Shown here: positions 8,734 to 18,831 of the stretch, in pieces
Layout: the number at the start of each line of letters is the position of its first letter
How positions within the stretch are numbered: position 1 is the stretch's first letter
Origin: Anaerolineae bacterium
Lineage (GTDB): Bacteria; Chloroflexota; Anaerolineae; Anaerolineales; UBA11579
Assembly: GCA_004297445.1 (NCBI GenBank)
Contig: SCUK01000071.1
Coordinates: 49,275 to 113,274 of the forward strand
DNA: 64,000 bases
Direction of reading: 5' to 3'
Notes under the pieces: generated by a model
Told to the model about the DNA's origin: nothing
The model's database searches: none
What the model saw: only the letters and a program-made list of their open reading frames with translations
Position numbers and translations under genes: made by a program

Positions 8734-8754
8734 TGTCCCAACTAAACAGGGTCA
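8734..8754 (-). promoter_or_regulatory. Shared respiratory operator, copy 3
   Basis: TGTCCCA-N7-AGGGTCA on the plus strand; read toward the Rieske gene it is TGACCCT-N7-TGGGACA. It sits 31 nt upstream of a leftward TATAAC box (8697-8702). A second short palindrome, GGGACA-AC-TGTCCC (8726-8739), overlaps it. The rest of the 228-nt gap shows nothing else. Confidence 0.5.
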
Positions 8755-8828
8755 CCTGTAACAAATGCTCCTATTTTTGTCCGAATAGCAAAGATTTGCA
8801 GGATCGACGTACGATCTTGAGGGGAACT

Positions 8829-10136
8829 CTATTGCGCGGCCAGCCGCGCTTCCTCGGCCTGCGCCAGCTGTATTGCTTCCCCTTCATTCACTTTGGTCAA
8901 CAGCCCCATGCCCAGAAGCAGGTAGACCAGCACCAGCGCGAAGCCCGCCTGCCCGCTGCCGGTCAGCTGCCCGACGATACCGAACAGCGCCGGGCCCAGG
9001 ATTCCGGCGAACTTCAACAGCACGCTGACGAAACCGAAGAACTCGCCGGTCTTCTGTTTGGGCACCAGCCGTGCGCCCAGCGAACGCGTCATCGCCTGCG
9101 TACCGCCCTGCGCCGTCGCAATCGCCATGCCCAGCAGGAAGAAGTGCAGGCTGGTGCGCATGAACAACGCCCCGACCGTGACGCCGGCATACACCACCAG
9201 CCCCAGCAGGATGGCGCGCTTGGGGCCGACCTTTTCCGCCAGCCGCCCGAACCCGAGCGAGAACGGCGCGGCCACGAACTGGATGGCGAGGATGGTGCCC
9301 ACAAGCGCCGTCTGGCCGATGCCGATTTCAGCGCCGACGATGACCGCCATCTTGGTGATGGTGCCGATGGCGTCGGTGTACAGCCACAGCGCCACCAGGA
9401 ACAACAGCACCTGGCGGTATTTGCGCACTTCGTTGAAGGTGCCGCCCATCCGGTTAAACGCCACCCGCAGCGGTGGGCGGGCGCGCTCCGCCGCCGTGGC
9501 CGTGGCCGGGGCCTCCGGCACATGGCGCAGCAGGGGGATGGCGAAGACCGCCCACCACGCCGCCACTGCCAGGAAGCACAGGCGCATCACTGCCGGGACG
9601 CGCTCCGGCGCGGCGAAATAAAGCGCGGCGGCGCAGGCCGCCAGCAGCAGCCCGCCGCCGAGGTAGCCCAGCGCGAAGCCGCGCGCCGAGACGCGGTCCA
9701 GTTCGTCGCGGGTCGCGATGTGCGGCAGCAGCGCGTCGTAGAACACGTTGGCGGTGGCGAAGCCCACGTTGCCGAGGATGAAGAACAGCGAGGCGAGCAG
9801 CCATTGCCCCTGCCCGGCGAACACCAACAGCCCGGTGCCGCTGATGCCCAACGCGGCAAAGCCTGCCAGGTAGCGTTTTTTCGTACCGCGCAGGTCGGCC
9901 AGCGCGCCGAGCAGCGGACCCAGCAGGGCGGCCACCAGCAGGGCGGCCGAGTTGGTGTAGCCCCAGTAGGCGGTGGCCAGGCCCGGCCGCAGTCCGGCCC
10001 CCGCCACGCTCTGGTAATAGACGGGCAGCAGGGCGGTGAGCACGACCGTGGCAAATGCCGAGTTGGCCCAGTCGTACATCGCCCAGGCGTTGAGGATTTT
10101 GGCGTGCGCTTTCGCGGCGAGGTTTTCTTCAGCCAT
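8829..10136 (-). CDS. UMF1 / Atg22-like MFS transporter
   Basis: 435 residues from the ATG at 10136; an upstream in-frame ATG would add 16 poorly fitting residues. Twelve hydrophobic segments are present. The N-terminus AWAMYDWANSAFATVV is the hallmark of the UMF1 family (vacuole effluxer Atg22-like MFS proteins), whose bacterial substrates are mostly unknown. A central gap between helices 6 and 7 holds the usual charged loop. It lies upstream of the Rieske operon in the same direction, but 228 nt with its own regulatory signals separates them, so joint function is not implied. Confidence 0.82.
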   Translation of the reverse strand: MAEENLAAKAHAKILNAWAMYDWANSAFATVVLTALLPVYYQSVAGAGLRPGLATAYWGYTNSAALLVAALLGPLLGALADLRGTKKRYLAGFAALGISGTGLLVFAGQGQWLLASLFFILGNVGFATANVFYDALLPHIATRDELDRVSARGFALGYLGGGLLLAACAAALYFAAPERVPAVMRLCFLAVAAWWAVFAIPLLRHVPEAPATATAAERARPPLRVAFNRMGGTFNEVRKYRQVLLFLVALWLYTDAIGTITKMAVIVGAEIGIGQTALVGTILAIQFVAAPFSLGFGRLAEKVGPKRAILLGLVVYAGVTVGALFMRTSLHFFLLGMAIATAQGGTQAMTRSLGARLVPKQKTGEFFGFVSVLLKFAGILGPALFGIVGQLTGSGQAGFALVLVYLLLGMGLLTKVNEGEAIQLAQAEEARLAAQ

Positions 10137-10260
10137 GCCCGCTATAACCCCGCCGGAGGGGGAAAGCATCGACTGGTATGACAAAGTGACAGAATCACAC
10201 CCACCCCCGTGTTCGCGGTGGGTCCGGAGGGTGTCCGGGGTGTCTGGGAGGGCGAAAATA

Positions 10261-10292
10261 TCTCACGCAAAGTCGCCAAGACGCAAAGAAAG
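10261..10292. repeat. Dispersed TCTCACGCAAAG repeat, copy 1
   Basis: Short A/G-rich element TCTCACGCAAAGTCGC followed by CAAGACGCAAAG. Related copies lie at 26839-26856 and 32198-32229. The rest of the 300-nt gap 10137-10436 holds only the upstream region of the MFS gene and no recognisable ORF. Confidence 0.6.
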
Positions 10293-10436
10293 GAATACAG
10301 AATGGATTGACATGCTGAAGTGCCCGCGCAGGCGATGAGGAGAGCGTTACTCAGTTATTGTTTGCGGGATTGTAAGATCGCTGTATTTTTCGGGGGTTTC
10401 TAACCAGATGCGGACTTTGTTCCGATGAACTCAATC

Positions 10437-11057
10437 TTAGTATCCATACTGATTAAGAAACTTATCGGCTCGTTCTTGATCGTAAATGTGATGAAGAAGC
10501 GGCGAAATCCAATTCTCAGTATCGCTCCGCTCGCGTTCAAACTTTACAACATACTCCAGAAACTCATGAACTTTGGCTTCTGCATCAGGAATCTTTGCCA
10601 GAAGCGTTGAATAGAATTGTTCATCGCATGCTACAAGCGCAAGTTTATCTTCACCAAGAACTATTACCCAGCGGCAACTTTCCGAATAACAAACAGTATC
10701 ACTAGGGGGAAGCTTATCTATTACATCCCAAAAACTGACTAAGGGAACATACCAATGAAATCTATGAAACCTATCGTTCTTCTCTTTCTCAAGCACTTTT
10801 CGACGATCTGGAGGAATCCAGAGCTTAGTAACATAGTAGCCTGACTCACCTTCCTGAACTAGAACTTCGTGGATTGCCTTTGAAAAGTCGCTTTCCATAA
10901 GTGTCCAACCTAGTGGAAAGAGAATTAAACGACGGGTGAGTTTTGTTTTCTCTCGGAATGACGGCTTGTATGCCCCTCTGGGTTCCTCGAAGCACAACTT
11001 CATGAGAAAATTTCTTGGACCCTCCTCATACTCTTTCTCGGATAGTGTCTTAACCAT
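10437..11057 (-). CDS. Uncharacterised protein, AT-rich orphan gene
   Basis: 206 residues, not recognised. It is soluble, with no signal peptide or membrane helix. Trp, Tyr, Lys and Glu are frequent, and two Cys sit in a CYSESCRW segment. Codon use is clearly more AT-rich than the neighbours on both sides, which suggests recent acquisition. It stands alone, with no operon partner within 90 nt. Function unknown. Confidence 0.6.
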   Translation of the reverse strand: MVKTLSEKEYEEGPRNFLMKLCFEEPRGAYKPSFREKTKLTRRLILFPLGWTLMESDFSKAIHEVLVQEGESGYYVTKLWIPPDRRKVLEKEKNDRFHRFHWYVPLVSFWDVIDKLPPSDTVCYSESCRWVIVLGEDKLALVACDEQFYSTLLAKIPDAEAKVHEFLEYVVKFERERSDTENWISPLLHHIYDQERADKFLNQYGY

Positions 11058-11153
11058 ATAGTTTTTCCCAATATACAGATTACATTTTCAGGAGAAGACA
11101 ATCTGCCATGCTTCAATTATAGCCACGCCGCCCGTCAAATTAACAATCCAGCA

Positions 11154-11909
11154 TTACTTCACTTCCAACCCGGTCACTTCGCTCGCGACCCGGCGCAATA
11201 CGGCCAGCGGCAGCAGCAGGGCGGTTTGCACCACGGCGGCAATACCGAACACCACCGCCACCCGCCGCAGGGCGTCGTTCAGGCGCGGGCCGACCGCCGC
11301 CGCCAGCCACTGCCCTCCGCCCAGATACAGCAGGATGGCGATGGCCCCGGCAAGGATTAACCCCAGCGGCAGCCAGGTGCGCCGGTCGCTGGCAGAGGGC
11401 ATCATCGTGGCGCTGACGGTGGCGGTGAGGTAGAACCACAGCACGAAGTCCGGTTGGGCCGGCAGGGCGGCCAGCGCCGCCAGCAGGGCGGGTCCGTCCC
11501 CGGCGGCCAGCGGCCCCCACAGGGCGGACAGGCCGAGGCGTGCCACGCCGGCATAGGCCACCACCGCGCCGCCTGCCAGCAATGGCGCCAGACCGATGAG
11601 GAACTCGCGCAGCCAATCCACTTTGGCGGTCTCGACATAGCCGAGTTGCAGCATGCCGTTCTTCATCTGCCGCGGCAGGAGCGAGAAGCGGCCGGTGGGC
11701 ACAAACAACGCTTTCGCCATCAGGAAGTGGCTGGCCTCGTGCAGGAGGACGCCGGGGAAGAAAAGCAGGGCGAACAGGATGGTGGCGATATCGGCGCGGC
11801 GGGTGAGCAGCAGGAACAGCACCTGGATTTCGCGGTGCAACCACGGCTGGATGAAGAGTAAGGGGAATAGGGTGGCGACCAGCCACAGGAATCCGTCGAA
11901 TTGGCTCAT
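11154..11909 (-). CDS. Integral membrane M50-like (site-2-protease type) metallopeptidase
   Basis: 251 residues with about six hydrophobic helices. A zinc-binding HEASH motif (57-61) sits inside a membrane segment (GVLLHEASHFLMAK), as in intramembrane M50 proteases. A second candidate ligand is the Asp in MMPSASD near residue 160, placed like the C-terminal metal ligand of the family. No PDZ or CBS domain is attached. It follows tpiA on the same strand after a 111-nt gap containing a repeat. M50-like by motif; a non-proteolytic relative cannot be excluded. Confidence 0.6.
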   Translation of the reverse strand: MSQFDGFLWLVATLFPLLFIQPWLHREIQVLFLLLTRRADIATILFALLFFPGVLLHEASHFLMAKALFVPTGRFSLLPRQMKNGMLQLGYVETAKVDWLREFLIGLAPLLAGGAVVAYAGVARLGLSALWGPLAAGDGPALLAALAALPAQPDFVLWFYLTATVSATMMPSASDRRTWLPLGLILAGAIAILLYLGGGQWLAAAVGPRLNDALRRVAVVFGIAAVVQTALLLPLAVLRRVASEVTGLEVK

Positions 11910-11960
11910 AGATTAGGAGATGTCAATTCCAGCGTGCCTGCTCGAAAAACAATCAGGGTC

Positions 11961-12016
11961 GGGATCCCTCGCTTGGCCGAACGCTGCTTCGCAGCGTCGG
12001 CTTGCTCGGGATGACA
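11961..12016. repeat. Dispersed palindromic repeat, copy A
   Basis: Begins GGGATCCCTCGCTTGG, contains the hairpin GCCGAACGCTGC / GCAGCGTCGGC around a TTC loop, and ends CTCGGGATGACA. It belongs to the loosely related family of intergenic elements with a -GATGACA or -AATGACA end, also at about 22200, 42840 and 63776. Confidence 0.55.
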
Positions 12017-12020
12017 AGCG

Positions 12021-12779
12021 TCAGGCCGCGGCGCGGGTGATGGCGATGAAATCGTCCGGCTTGAGGCTGGCGCCGCCCACCAGCGCGCCGTCCACTTCCG
12101 GCTCGCCGAAATAGTCGGCGGCGTTGGCGCCGTTCACCGAGCCGCCATACAGCACGCGCACGCCCTGCGCCACGTCCTCGCCGAACAGCCCGGCCAGCGT
12201 GGGCCGGATGACGTTGCGAATGATGCGGGTGGCGTCTTCCGGCTGGGCGGCCTTGCCGGTGCCAATCGCCCACACCGGTTCATAGGCGATGACCAGCGCG
12301 GCCGCGCCGCCCACCTTGAGGCCGCCGAGTCCATCGCGCACCTGGCGGCTCACCACCTCGGCGGCGCGCCCGGCTTCATTCTCGTCCAGCGTTTCGCCCA
12401 CGCACACCACGGGGATCAGGCCGTGGGCCAGCGCCGCGGCGGTTTTGCGGTTCACCGTCTGGTCGGTCTCGTTGAAATAGGCACGCCGTTCACTGTGGCC
12501 GATGATGACATGCGTACAGAACTCGCGCAGCATCGGGCCCGAGACTTCGCCGGTGAACGCGCCCTTGTCTTCCCAGTAGATATCCTGCGCGCCCAGCGCC
12601 ACGCTCGTGCCGCGCAGCAGGTCGTGCGCCGCACTGAGCGCGGTGAACGGCGGGCACACCAGTTTTTCCACGCCGTCAATGCCGGCCAGGCCGGGCAGCA
12701 GCGCCGCCAGCAGGTCGCGCGTTTCGGCGGAGGTCTTGTTCAGTTTCCAGTTTCCGGCCACAAGCGGGGTTCGCTTCAT
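12021..12779 (-). CDS. tpiA: Triosephosphate isomerase
   Basis: 252 residues, full family length. It interconverts dihydroxyacetone phosphate and glyceraldehyde 3-phosphate. All catalytic residues are visible: Lys12 in GNWKLNK, His95 in IIGHSERR, Glu167 in AYEPVWAIGTG. The phosphate-binding VLYGGSVN segment is present near the C-terminus. It starts 13 nt after the Ser/Thr kinase stop, so the two are probably co-transcribed, and completes a gap / pgk / kinase / tpiA glycolytic cluster on the minus strand. Confidence 0.97.
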   Translation of the reverse strand: MKRTPLVAGNWKLNKTSAETRDLLAALLPGLAGIDGVEKLVCPPFTALSAAHDLLRGTSVALGAQDIYWEDKGAFTGEVSGPMLREFCTHVIIGHSERRAYFNETDQTVNRKTAAALAHGLIPVVCVGETLDENEAGRAAEVVSRQVRDGLGGLKVGGAAALVIAYEPVWAIGTGKAAQPEDATRIIRNVIRPTLAGLFGEDVAQGVRVLYGGSVNGANAADYFGEPEVDGALVGGASLKPDDFIAITRAAA

Positions 12780-12792
12780 GCGTCAGTTCCCT

Positions 12793-14610
12793 TTACCCTT
12801 CAATCTCGTTCAGCCAGCGCCGGGCAGTGACCTGCACCCAGGCGGGCGCATCGTACACGCCGCTGATGAGGTCGCGCAGGATTCCGGCGGCGGTGTCCAA
12901 CTGGCCTTCAACCCAGAACACTTCAGCCTGCTCGAGCCGCACCACCGGGTCTTCCGGCGCGGCGTCCAGGGCGGCGTGAATGCGAGTGACGGCGGCATCC
13001 AGGTCGTTCAGGACTTTGTGCGCATAGCGCGCCCGCGCCGCGTCCAGCGCATACTGCGAGAACGGCGCGGCCAGTTGCAGGTCGACGTCGTCATTCAGGC
13101 CGGAAAATTCGCGGCTTTCGGCGGCGAAGAACAGCGCCTGATGCACATTGTCCGCCAGGCCGGGCGTGTAGGGGTCTGCGCCGTAGCCCACGGCTTTGGA
13201 ATACATCGCTACCGCCTGCGTCCACAACTCACGGCTGAGGAACATATCTCCGGCAAGGAGGAAGAAGCCGGGCTCTTCCGCGGCGAGGGATTCGGCGGTT
13301 TCAAAGGCGCGCAGCGCGGGGGCTTGCTGGCCGTCATCCAGCAGGGCGGCAGCGAGGTCGAGGTGGGCGTAGGGGTCTTCGGGGCGTTCCTGCACCGCCA
13401 CGCGGGCGGCCAGCAAGGCATCCGAGACGGGCGTGGGCGAAGCGAACTGGCTGGGAGTTTCCGTTGCCGCGGCCGACGGTAAAGCCTCTGCCGTCTGCGC
13501 CTCAAAGGTGGCTTGCTCTTCCCACGGCCAGGGGTTGCGCCTTCCCGATTCATCCGGCTGGTTGACCAGGATGGCACACAGGCAGAACAACGGGATAAGC
13601 AGCAGCGCCAACCACCAGCGGCGTTTCTTTTTGTCCGCACCGGACGCCGGGGCGGGCACCGCGGCCTGCATCGGCACGGCGGCGGCGGGCGGCGGCGTGA
13701 GGGCCGGCGGGCCGGGCGGCGGGGTCTGCGCCCCGGCCATAGCGGCCTCGCTCAACGGCTGGCCGAGCATGTCCGGCAGTTGCTCGCCGGCGGCGGCGCG
13801 CTTGAAGGCCGCCACCATTTCGTCTACCGTCACAAAGCGGTCGCCGCGTTCCTTGGCCAGCGCCTTCAGCAGGACGCGCTGCACCGGCTCCGGCACATTC
13901 GGGTTCACCGAACGCGGCAGCGGCAGGGGTTTGTAGATGTGGTCATGCACAATCGAGAAGGGCGTATCGGCGATGAACGGCACCTGCCCGACCACCAGTT
14001 CGTAAATCAGCACGCCCAGCGAATAGATGTCGGTGCCTTCGTCCAGATTCTTCTTGCCCATCGCCTGCTCGGGCGAGATGTACTGCGGCGTCCCGACCAT
14101 CATGTCTGACGACAGGGTGGACTCGCCGGAGGCGGCGATGCGCGCCAGCCCAAAATCCGCCAGGTAGATGGTGCCCTCGTTGGCGAGGATGATGTTGGAC
14201 GGCTTGATGTCGCGGTGCAGGATGCCCTGCTTGTGGGCGTAAGCCAGGGCGCGGCCAACGGTCTCGATGATCGTGAGGCCTTCGTGGGCCACCAGCGGCC
14301 CCTGTTGCAGGCGCGCCTTGAGCGTGGGGCCTTCCACGTATTTCATCACCAGGTACGGCGTATTGTCCTGGTGGGCGAAGTCGTAAACAGGTATGATGTT
14401 GGGATGGTCGAGCTTGGCAACGACCTTGGCCTCGCGCTCGAAGCGCGCCAGGAAGTTGGGGTCTTCCATGAAGGCCGGATGCAGCACTTTCAGCGCTACG
14501 TAGCGGTCCAGGTTGGCATGGTAGGCCTTGAAGACCGTCGCCATGCCGCCACGCCCCAGTTGTTCAATGATGGTGTACGGGCCGACCAGCGCCCCTTCTT
14601 TAAACGTCAT
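12793..14610 (-). CDS. Membrane Ser/Thr protein kinase with extracytoplasmic TPR-like domain
   Basis: 605 residues. The Hanks-type kinase domain (about 10-270) has an intact glycine loop (LGRGGMATVF), Lys41, catalytic HRDIKPSN (Asp134), DFG (Asp152) and the GTPQYISPEQ activation segment. A Pro/Ala-rich linker leads to one transmembrane helix (332-350). The external part is helical and repeat-rich, compatible with TPR repeats, instead of PASTA domains. A TATAAT box (14637-14642) and a GGAG ribosome site precede the ATG. It lies between pgk and tpiA and near yvcK, so it may phosphorylate central-carbon or cell-wall regulators; that is inference. Confidence 0.93.
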   Translation of the reverse strand: MTFKEGALVGPYTIIEQLGRGGMATVFKAYHANLDRYVALKVLHPAFMEDPNFLARFEREAKVVAKLDHPNIIPVYDFAHQDNTPYLVMKYVEGPTLKARLQQGPLVAHEGLTIIETVGRALAYAHKQGILHRDIKPSNIILANEGTIYLADFGLARIAASGESTLSSDMMVGTPQYISPEQAMGKKNLDEGTDIYSLGVLIYELVVGQVPFIADTPFSIVHDHIYKPLPLPRSVNPNVPEPVQRVLLKALAKERGDRFVTVDEMVAAFKRAAAGEQLPDMLGQPLSEAAMAGAQTPPPGPPALTPPPAAAVPMQAAVPAPASGADKKKRRWWLALLLIPLFCLCAILVNQPDESGRRNPWPWEEQATFEAQTAEALPSAAATETPSQFASPTPVSDALLAARVAVQERPEDPYAHLDLAAALLDDGQQAPALRAFETAESLAAEEPGFFLLAGDMFLSRELWTQAVAMYSKAVGYGADPYTPGLADNVHQALFFAAESREFSGLNDDVDLQLAAPFSQYALDAARARYAHKVLNDLDAAVTRIHAALDAAPEDPVVRLEQAEVFWVEGQLDTAAGILRDLISGVYDAPAWVQVTARRWLNEIEG

Positions 14611-14730
14611 TCTCGTCTCCGGGTCAGGGTGCTCCCATTATAGCCCCAGCGCGGCGGCCGGCTGTAAACCCGGGGTAAACAATTCCTGCCCGCGGATGGT
14701 TATACGTAATTTGGCGAGGGCGGTTTCGGA

Positions 14731-14757
14731 AAATGAAAGCGCCGGATACCGGCGCTT
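14731..14757 (-). terminator. Probable terminator after pgk
   Basis: 9-bp perfect stem AAGCGCCGG-ATA-CCGGCGCTT (14737-14757), followed on the minus strand by TCATTTTCC. It lies 33 nt after the pgk stop and separates pgk from the kinase promoter. Confidence 0.6.
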
Positions 14758-14789
14758 AATCTCATCTACACAATCTTCAAACCTTCCCC

Positions 14790-15962
14790 CTACTCCTTAT
14801 CCAGCAAGGCCGCCACGCCGGGCAGTTCCAGGCCTTCCAGCATTTCCAGCGAGGCCCCGCCGCCTGTGGAAATGTGGGTGATTTTGTCCGCCAGGCCGGA
14901 CTGCTGGATGGCCGCCGCCGAATCGCCTCCGCCCACAATCGTGATGGCCGGGCTTTCCGCCACGGCTTTGGCCAGGCCGAGCGTTCCAGTGGCAAAGGTC
15001 GGCATCTCGAACACGCCCATCGGCCCGTTCCACACCACCGTGCCGGCCGTCGCCACGATGGCGCCGTAGTTCTTCACCGTCTCCGGCCCCACATCCAGGA
15101 TGCGCCAGCCCTGCTGCACCGGGCCGGTGGCCAGGGCGCGGAACTCGGCATCATTGTCGAAGGCCGAAGCCACCACCACGTCCAGCGGCAGGTGCAGTTT
15201 CTTGTTGCCCAGCAGGGTCTTGGCGGTTTCCACCGCATCCGGCTCAAACAGCGAGTCGCCGATGGGCAGGCCCTGGGCCTTGAAGAACGTGTTCGCCATG
15301 CCGCCGCCGATGAGAATCGCATCGGCCTTCTGCAGCAGGCGCTTAATCACGCCGATTTTGTCCGAAATTTTTGCGCCGCCGAGGATTGCGACGAAGGGGC
15401 GCTTGGGGTTGGCAATCGCCTCGCCCAGGTACAGGATTTCCTTTTCCATCAGCAGACCGGCCACGGCCGGCAGGTGCGCCGCCACTCCCACGGTGCTGGC
15501 ATGAGCGCGGTGCGCCGAGCCGAAGGCATCGTTGACGTAAATGTCCGCCAGCGCCGCCAGTTGTTTGGAGAGTTCCGGGTCGTTCTTGTCCTCGCCGGGG
15601 TGGAAGCGCGTGTTTTCCAGCACCAGCACCTGTTTGGGTTTCAACGCCGCCGCGGCTTCGCGCGCTTTGGCTCCCGCCAGGTCCGGCACGAACGTCAGCG
15701 CCACGCTCAAGCGGTTCGCCAGGATGTCCGCCACCGGTGCCATGCTGTACGCCGCGTCCGGCGCGCCCTTGGGGCGGCCGAGGTGCGAGCACAGGATGAG
15801 CGCCGCGCCGGCATCCAGCAGGGCCTTGAGCGTCGGCAGGGCGGCGCGGATGCGCGTATCGTCCGTCACCTTGCCATCCTTGAGCGGCACGTTGAAGTCC
15901 ACCCGCACCAGCACGCGCTTGCCTTTTACATCAATATCGCGAATCGTTTTCTTGTTGAACAT
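14790..15962 (-). CDS. pgk: Phosphoglycerate kinase
   Basis: 390 residues. It makes 3-phosphoglycerate and ATP from 1,3-bisphosphoglycerate. Signatures: RVDFNVPL near the N-terminus, SHLGRPKG, the GGAKISDKI hinge region, and a C-terminal GGGDSAAAI nucleotide loop. An AAAGGA ribosome site lies 5 nt before the ATG. It is 168 nt downstream of gap in the same direction, with two hairpins in the gap. Confidence 0.97.
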   Translation of the reverse strand: MFNKKTIRDIDVKGKRVLVRVDFNVPLKDGKVTDDTRIRAALPTLKALLDAGAALILCSHLGRPKGAPDAAYSMAPVADILANRLSVALTFVPDLAGAKAREAAAALKPKQVLVLENTRFHPGEDKNDPELSKQLAALADIYVNDAFGSAHRAHASTVGVAAHLPAVAGLLMEKEILYLGEAIANPKRPFVAILGGAKISDKIGVIKRLLQKADAILIGGGMANTFFKAQGLPIGDSLFEPDAVETAKTLLGNKKLHLPLDVVVASAFDNDAEFRALATGPVQQGWRILDVGPETVKNYGAIVATAGTVVWNGPMGVFEMPTFATGTLGLAKAVAESPAITIVGGGDSAAAIQQSGLADKITHISTGGGASLEMLEGLELPGVAALLDKE

Positions 15963-16033
15963 AGAGTCCTTTATGGCCTCAGGGGAGGCGCGTGCCGTGC
16001 AGCGGGCTAGAGGTCGCTGTCTGTTTGTGAAAC

Positions 16034-16120
16034 CAGTGGGCTTCAGCCCACTGTCTGAATATCCGGATGGACGACGTCAGGGTGAAGAGATGTGCTGGTG
16101 TGCTTCTCCTCACCCTGACG
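16034..16120. repeat. Two hairpins in the gap-pgk spacer
   Basis: First stem CAGTGGGCT / AGCCCACTG with a 2-nt loop (16034-16053). Second: CGTCAGGGTGA (16075-16085) pairing with TCACCCTGACG (16110-16120). There is no U-run on either side, so an mRNA processing or stability element, or an intergenic repeat, is more likely than a terminator. Confidence 0.55.
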
Positions 16121-16130
16121 AGAGGTTCGA

Positions 16131-17216
<1,086 letters not shown>

Positions 17217-17328
17217 TCAGCCGTGGTGAAATGTTGTTTCCTGGTTTTGGTCAGGCAGGCAACGAGCCCACCTCCCGGAGGCGGGTCGCAGGCATACGAT
17301 AGAAGCTCCCAATTGAATGAACACCCCT

Positions 17329-17334
17329 AGTATA
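17329..17334 (-). promoter_or_regulatory. -10 box for gap with long leader
   Basis: TATACT on the minus strand, about 175 nt upstream of the gap start. The leader contains an imperfect CCGCCTCC / GGAGGTGGG hairpin. No -35 consensus is seen and no known riboswitch was recognised. Confidence 0.4.
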
Positions 17335-17439
17335 ACGGCAACTGCCGCCGCGCGGCAGGGACAGATGACAGGGGAATCGATAGGTCTCTTGGGCGATGCG
17401 CGAACGATAAGGCCAGTTTGCTGATTCGGCTAAACCGGA

Positions 17440-18774
17440 CTACTCCACCAGCGGGCCGGTGCGCGCCTGCAACAGGTCCATCAGCGTTTGCGATAACCGG
17501 GCGGCATCATGTGTGCCGGGCAGCGCGGCGTTGGCGACATCCGACTCGTAGACCGGCGACAAGGACTCGAGGTCTTCGCCGCCCTGCACCCAGGCGTACC
17601 CGGGGAGCAATTCGCCGTCCATGCAGCGATTAACGACCACCAGGTCAAACAGGTCTGTACCGGCATGGGCTTCCAAAGCCCGCACGTGGTCGGCACAGGT
17701 GTAGCCGTCGGTCTCGCCGGGCTGGGTGGCGACGTTGCACACGAACACCTTGAACGCCGGGCTGGCCCGCAGCGCGGAGGCGATCTCCGGCACCAGCAAG
17801 TTGGGCAGGATACTTGTGTACAGGCTGCCGGGGCCGATGACCACCATATCGGCCTGCAACAACGCTCGCACTGCCTTGGGGAACGCCGGGGGGTTGTTGG
17901 GTTCCAGCCACACCCGCCGCACCTTGCCGCCCATCTGCGGGATGCGGCTCTCCCCGTGTACCCGCACTTCCCCCGCCACCATCGGCAGGGTCTTATCCGC
18001 AATCAGTTGCACATCATGCAGGGTGGAAGGCAGCACCTGGCCGGACACGCCCATGACGCGCCCGCTCTCGGCCACGGCTTCTTCAAAACTGCCGGTCAGT
18101 TCGCTCAGCGCGCTGATGAACAGGTTGCCGAACGAGTGGCCTTCCAGTTCGCCGCCCTGGCTGCCGAAACGGTATTGGAATAATTGCGTAATCAGGTCTT
18201 CGTCGTCGGAGAGGGCGGCGAGGCAGTTGCGGATGTCGCCGGGGGGCAGCACGCCCAGGGCGTTGCGCAGGCGACCGGACGAGCCGCCGTCATCCGCAAC
18301 AGTGACGATGGCGGTGAGGTTGGACGTGAGCCGTTTGAGGCCGCGCAGCAGGGTGCTCAGGCCGTGCCCGCCGCCGATGACGACAATGCGCGACCCGCGC
18401 TCGCGCTTGCGGTAGCGGGCGATGGTGTCCACTACCGGCAAGCCGGGGCGCAGGAACGGGGCGAGTATCGAGCGGTTGAGGCCCCAGATGCCGAGGCCGA
18501 TGATGCCCACGCCAATGCCACCAAAAATGATGGCGCGCACCAGGCGCGGCAGGAAACGCAGGGAGAGGTAAGACAGGACGGGCAGCCACCAGGTTTCCGG
18601 GGCCGTGCGGTAGACATCCAGCACCGCAATTGCCAGACCCACAGCGATGAAGGTGATGCCCGCCAGCAGCAGGAACAGCCAGCGTTTCACCCCCAGGCCC
18701 GGCGTCAGCCAGCGCAGCAACTCCGCCCACGCCACCTGCAGGCGGGCCTTTCCGGTTGGTTTTTCGCGTTCCAT
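17440..18774 (-). CDS. yvcK: YvcK/CofD-family gluconeogenesis factor with membrane anchor
   Basis: 444 residues. Residues 32-52 and 80-100 are hydrophobic helices. From residue 129 the protein is a YvcK domain: nucleotide loop VVIGGGHGLSTLLRG, then VADDGGSSGRLR and PPGDIRNCL, followed by a GPGSLYTS motif. YvcK proteins bind UDP-GlcNAc and affect cell-wall synthesis and growth on gluconeogenic substrates; in Firmicutes and actinobacteria they are targets of PASTA-type Ser/Thr kinases. The gene lies upstream of gap in the same direction. A TACACT box 9 nt before the ATG suggests a leaderless message. Confidence 0.9.
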   Translation of the reverse strand: MEREKPTGKARLQVAWAELLRWLTPGLGVKRWLFLLLAGITFIAVGLAIAVLDVYRTAPETWWLPVLSYLSLRFLPRLVRAIIFGGIGVGIIGLGIWGLNRSILAPFLRPGLPVVDTIARYRKRERGSRIVVIGGGHGLSTLLRGLKRLTSNLTAIVTVADDGGSSGRLRNALGVLPPGDIRNCLAALSDDEDLITQLFQYRFGSQGGELEGHSFGNLFISALSELTGSFEEAVAESGRVMGVSGQVLPSTLHDVQLIADKTLPMVAGEVRVHGESRIPQMGGKVRRVWLEPNNPPAFPKAVRALLQADMVVIGPGSLYTSILPNLLVPEIASALRASPAFKVFVCNVATQPGETDGYTCADHVRALEAHAGTDLFDLVVVNRCMDGELLPGYAWVQGGEDLESLSPVYESDVANAALPGTHDAARLSQTLMDLLQARTGPLVE

Positions 18775-18831
18775 TGTCTTGCGAGTGTAGCCCCAATTGG
18801 AAAGCGGGTCAATGCGCGGTGAGGCTAAGAA

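Noticed and set aside
8661..10181. A 506-codon plus-strand frame over the MFS gene
   Set aside because: Gln/Arg/His-rich antisense of a clear UMF1 transporter; also crosses the Rieske promoter.
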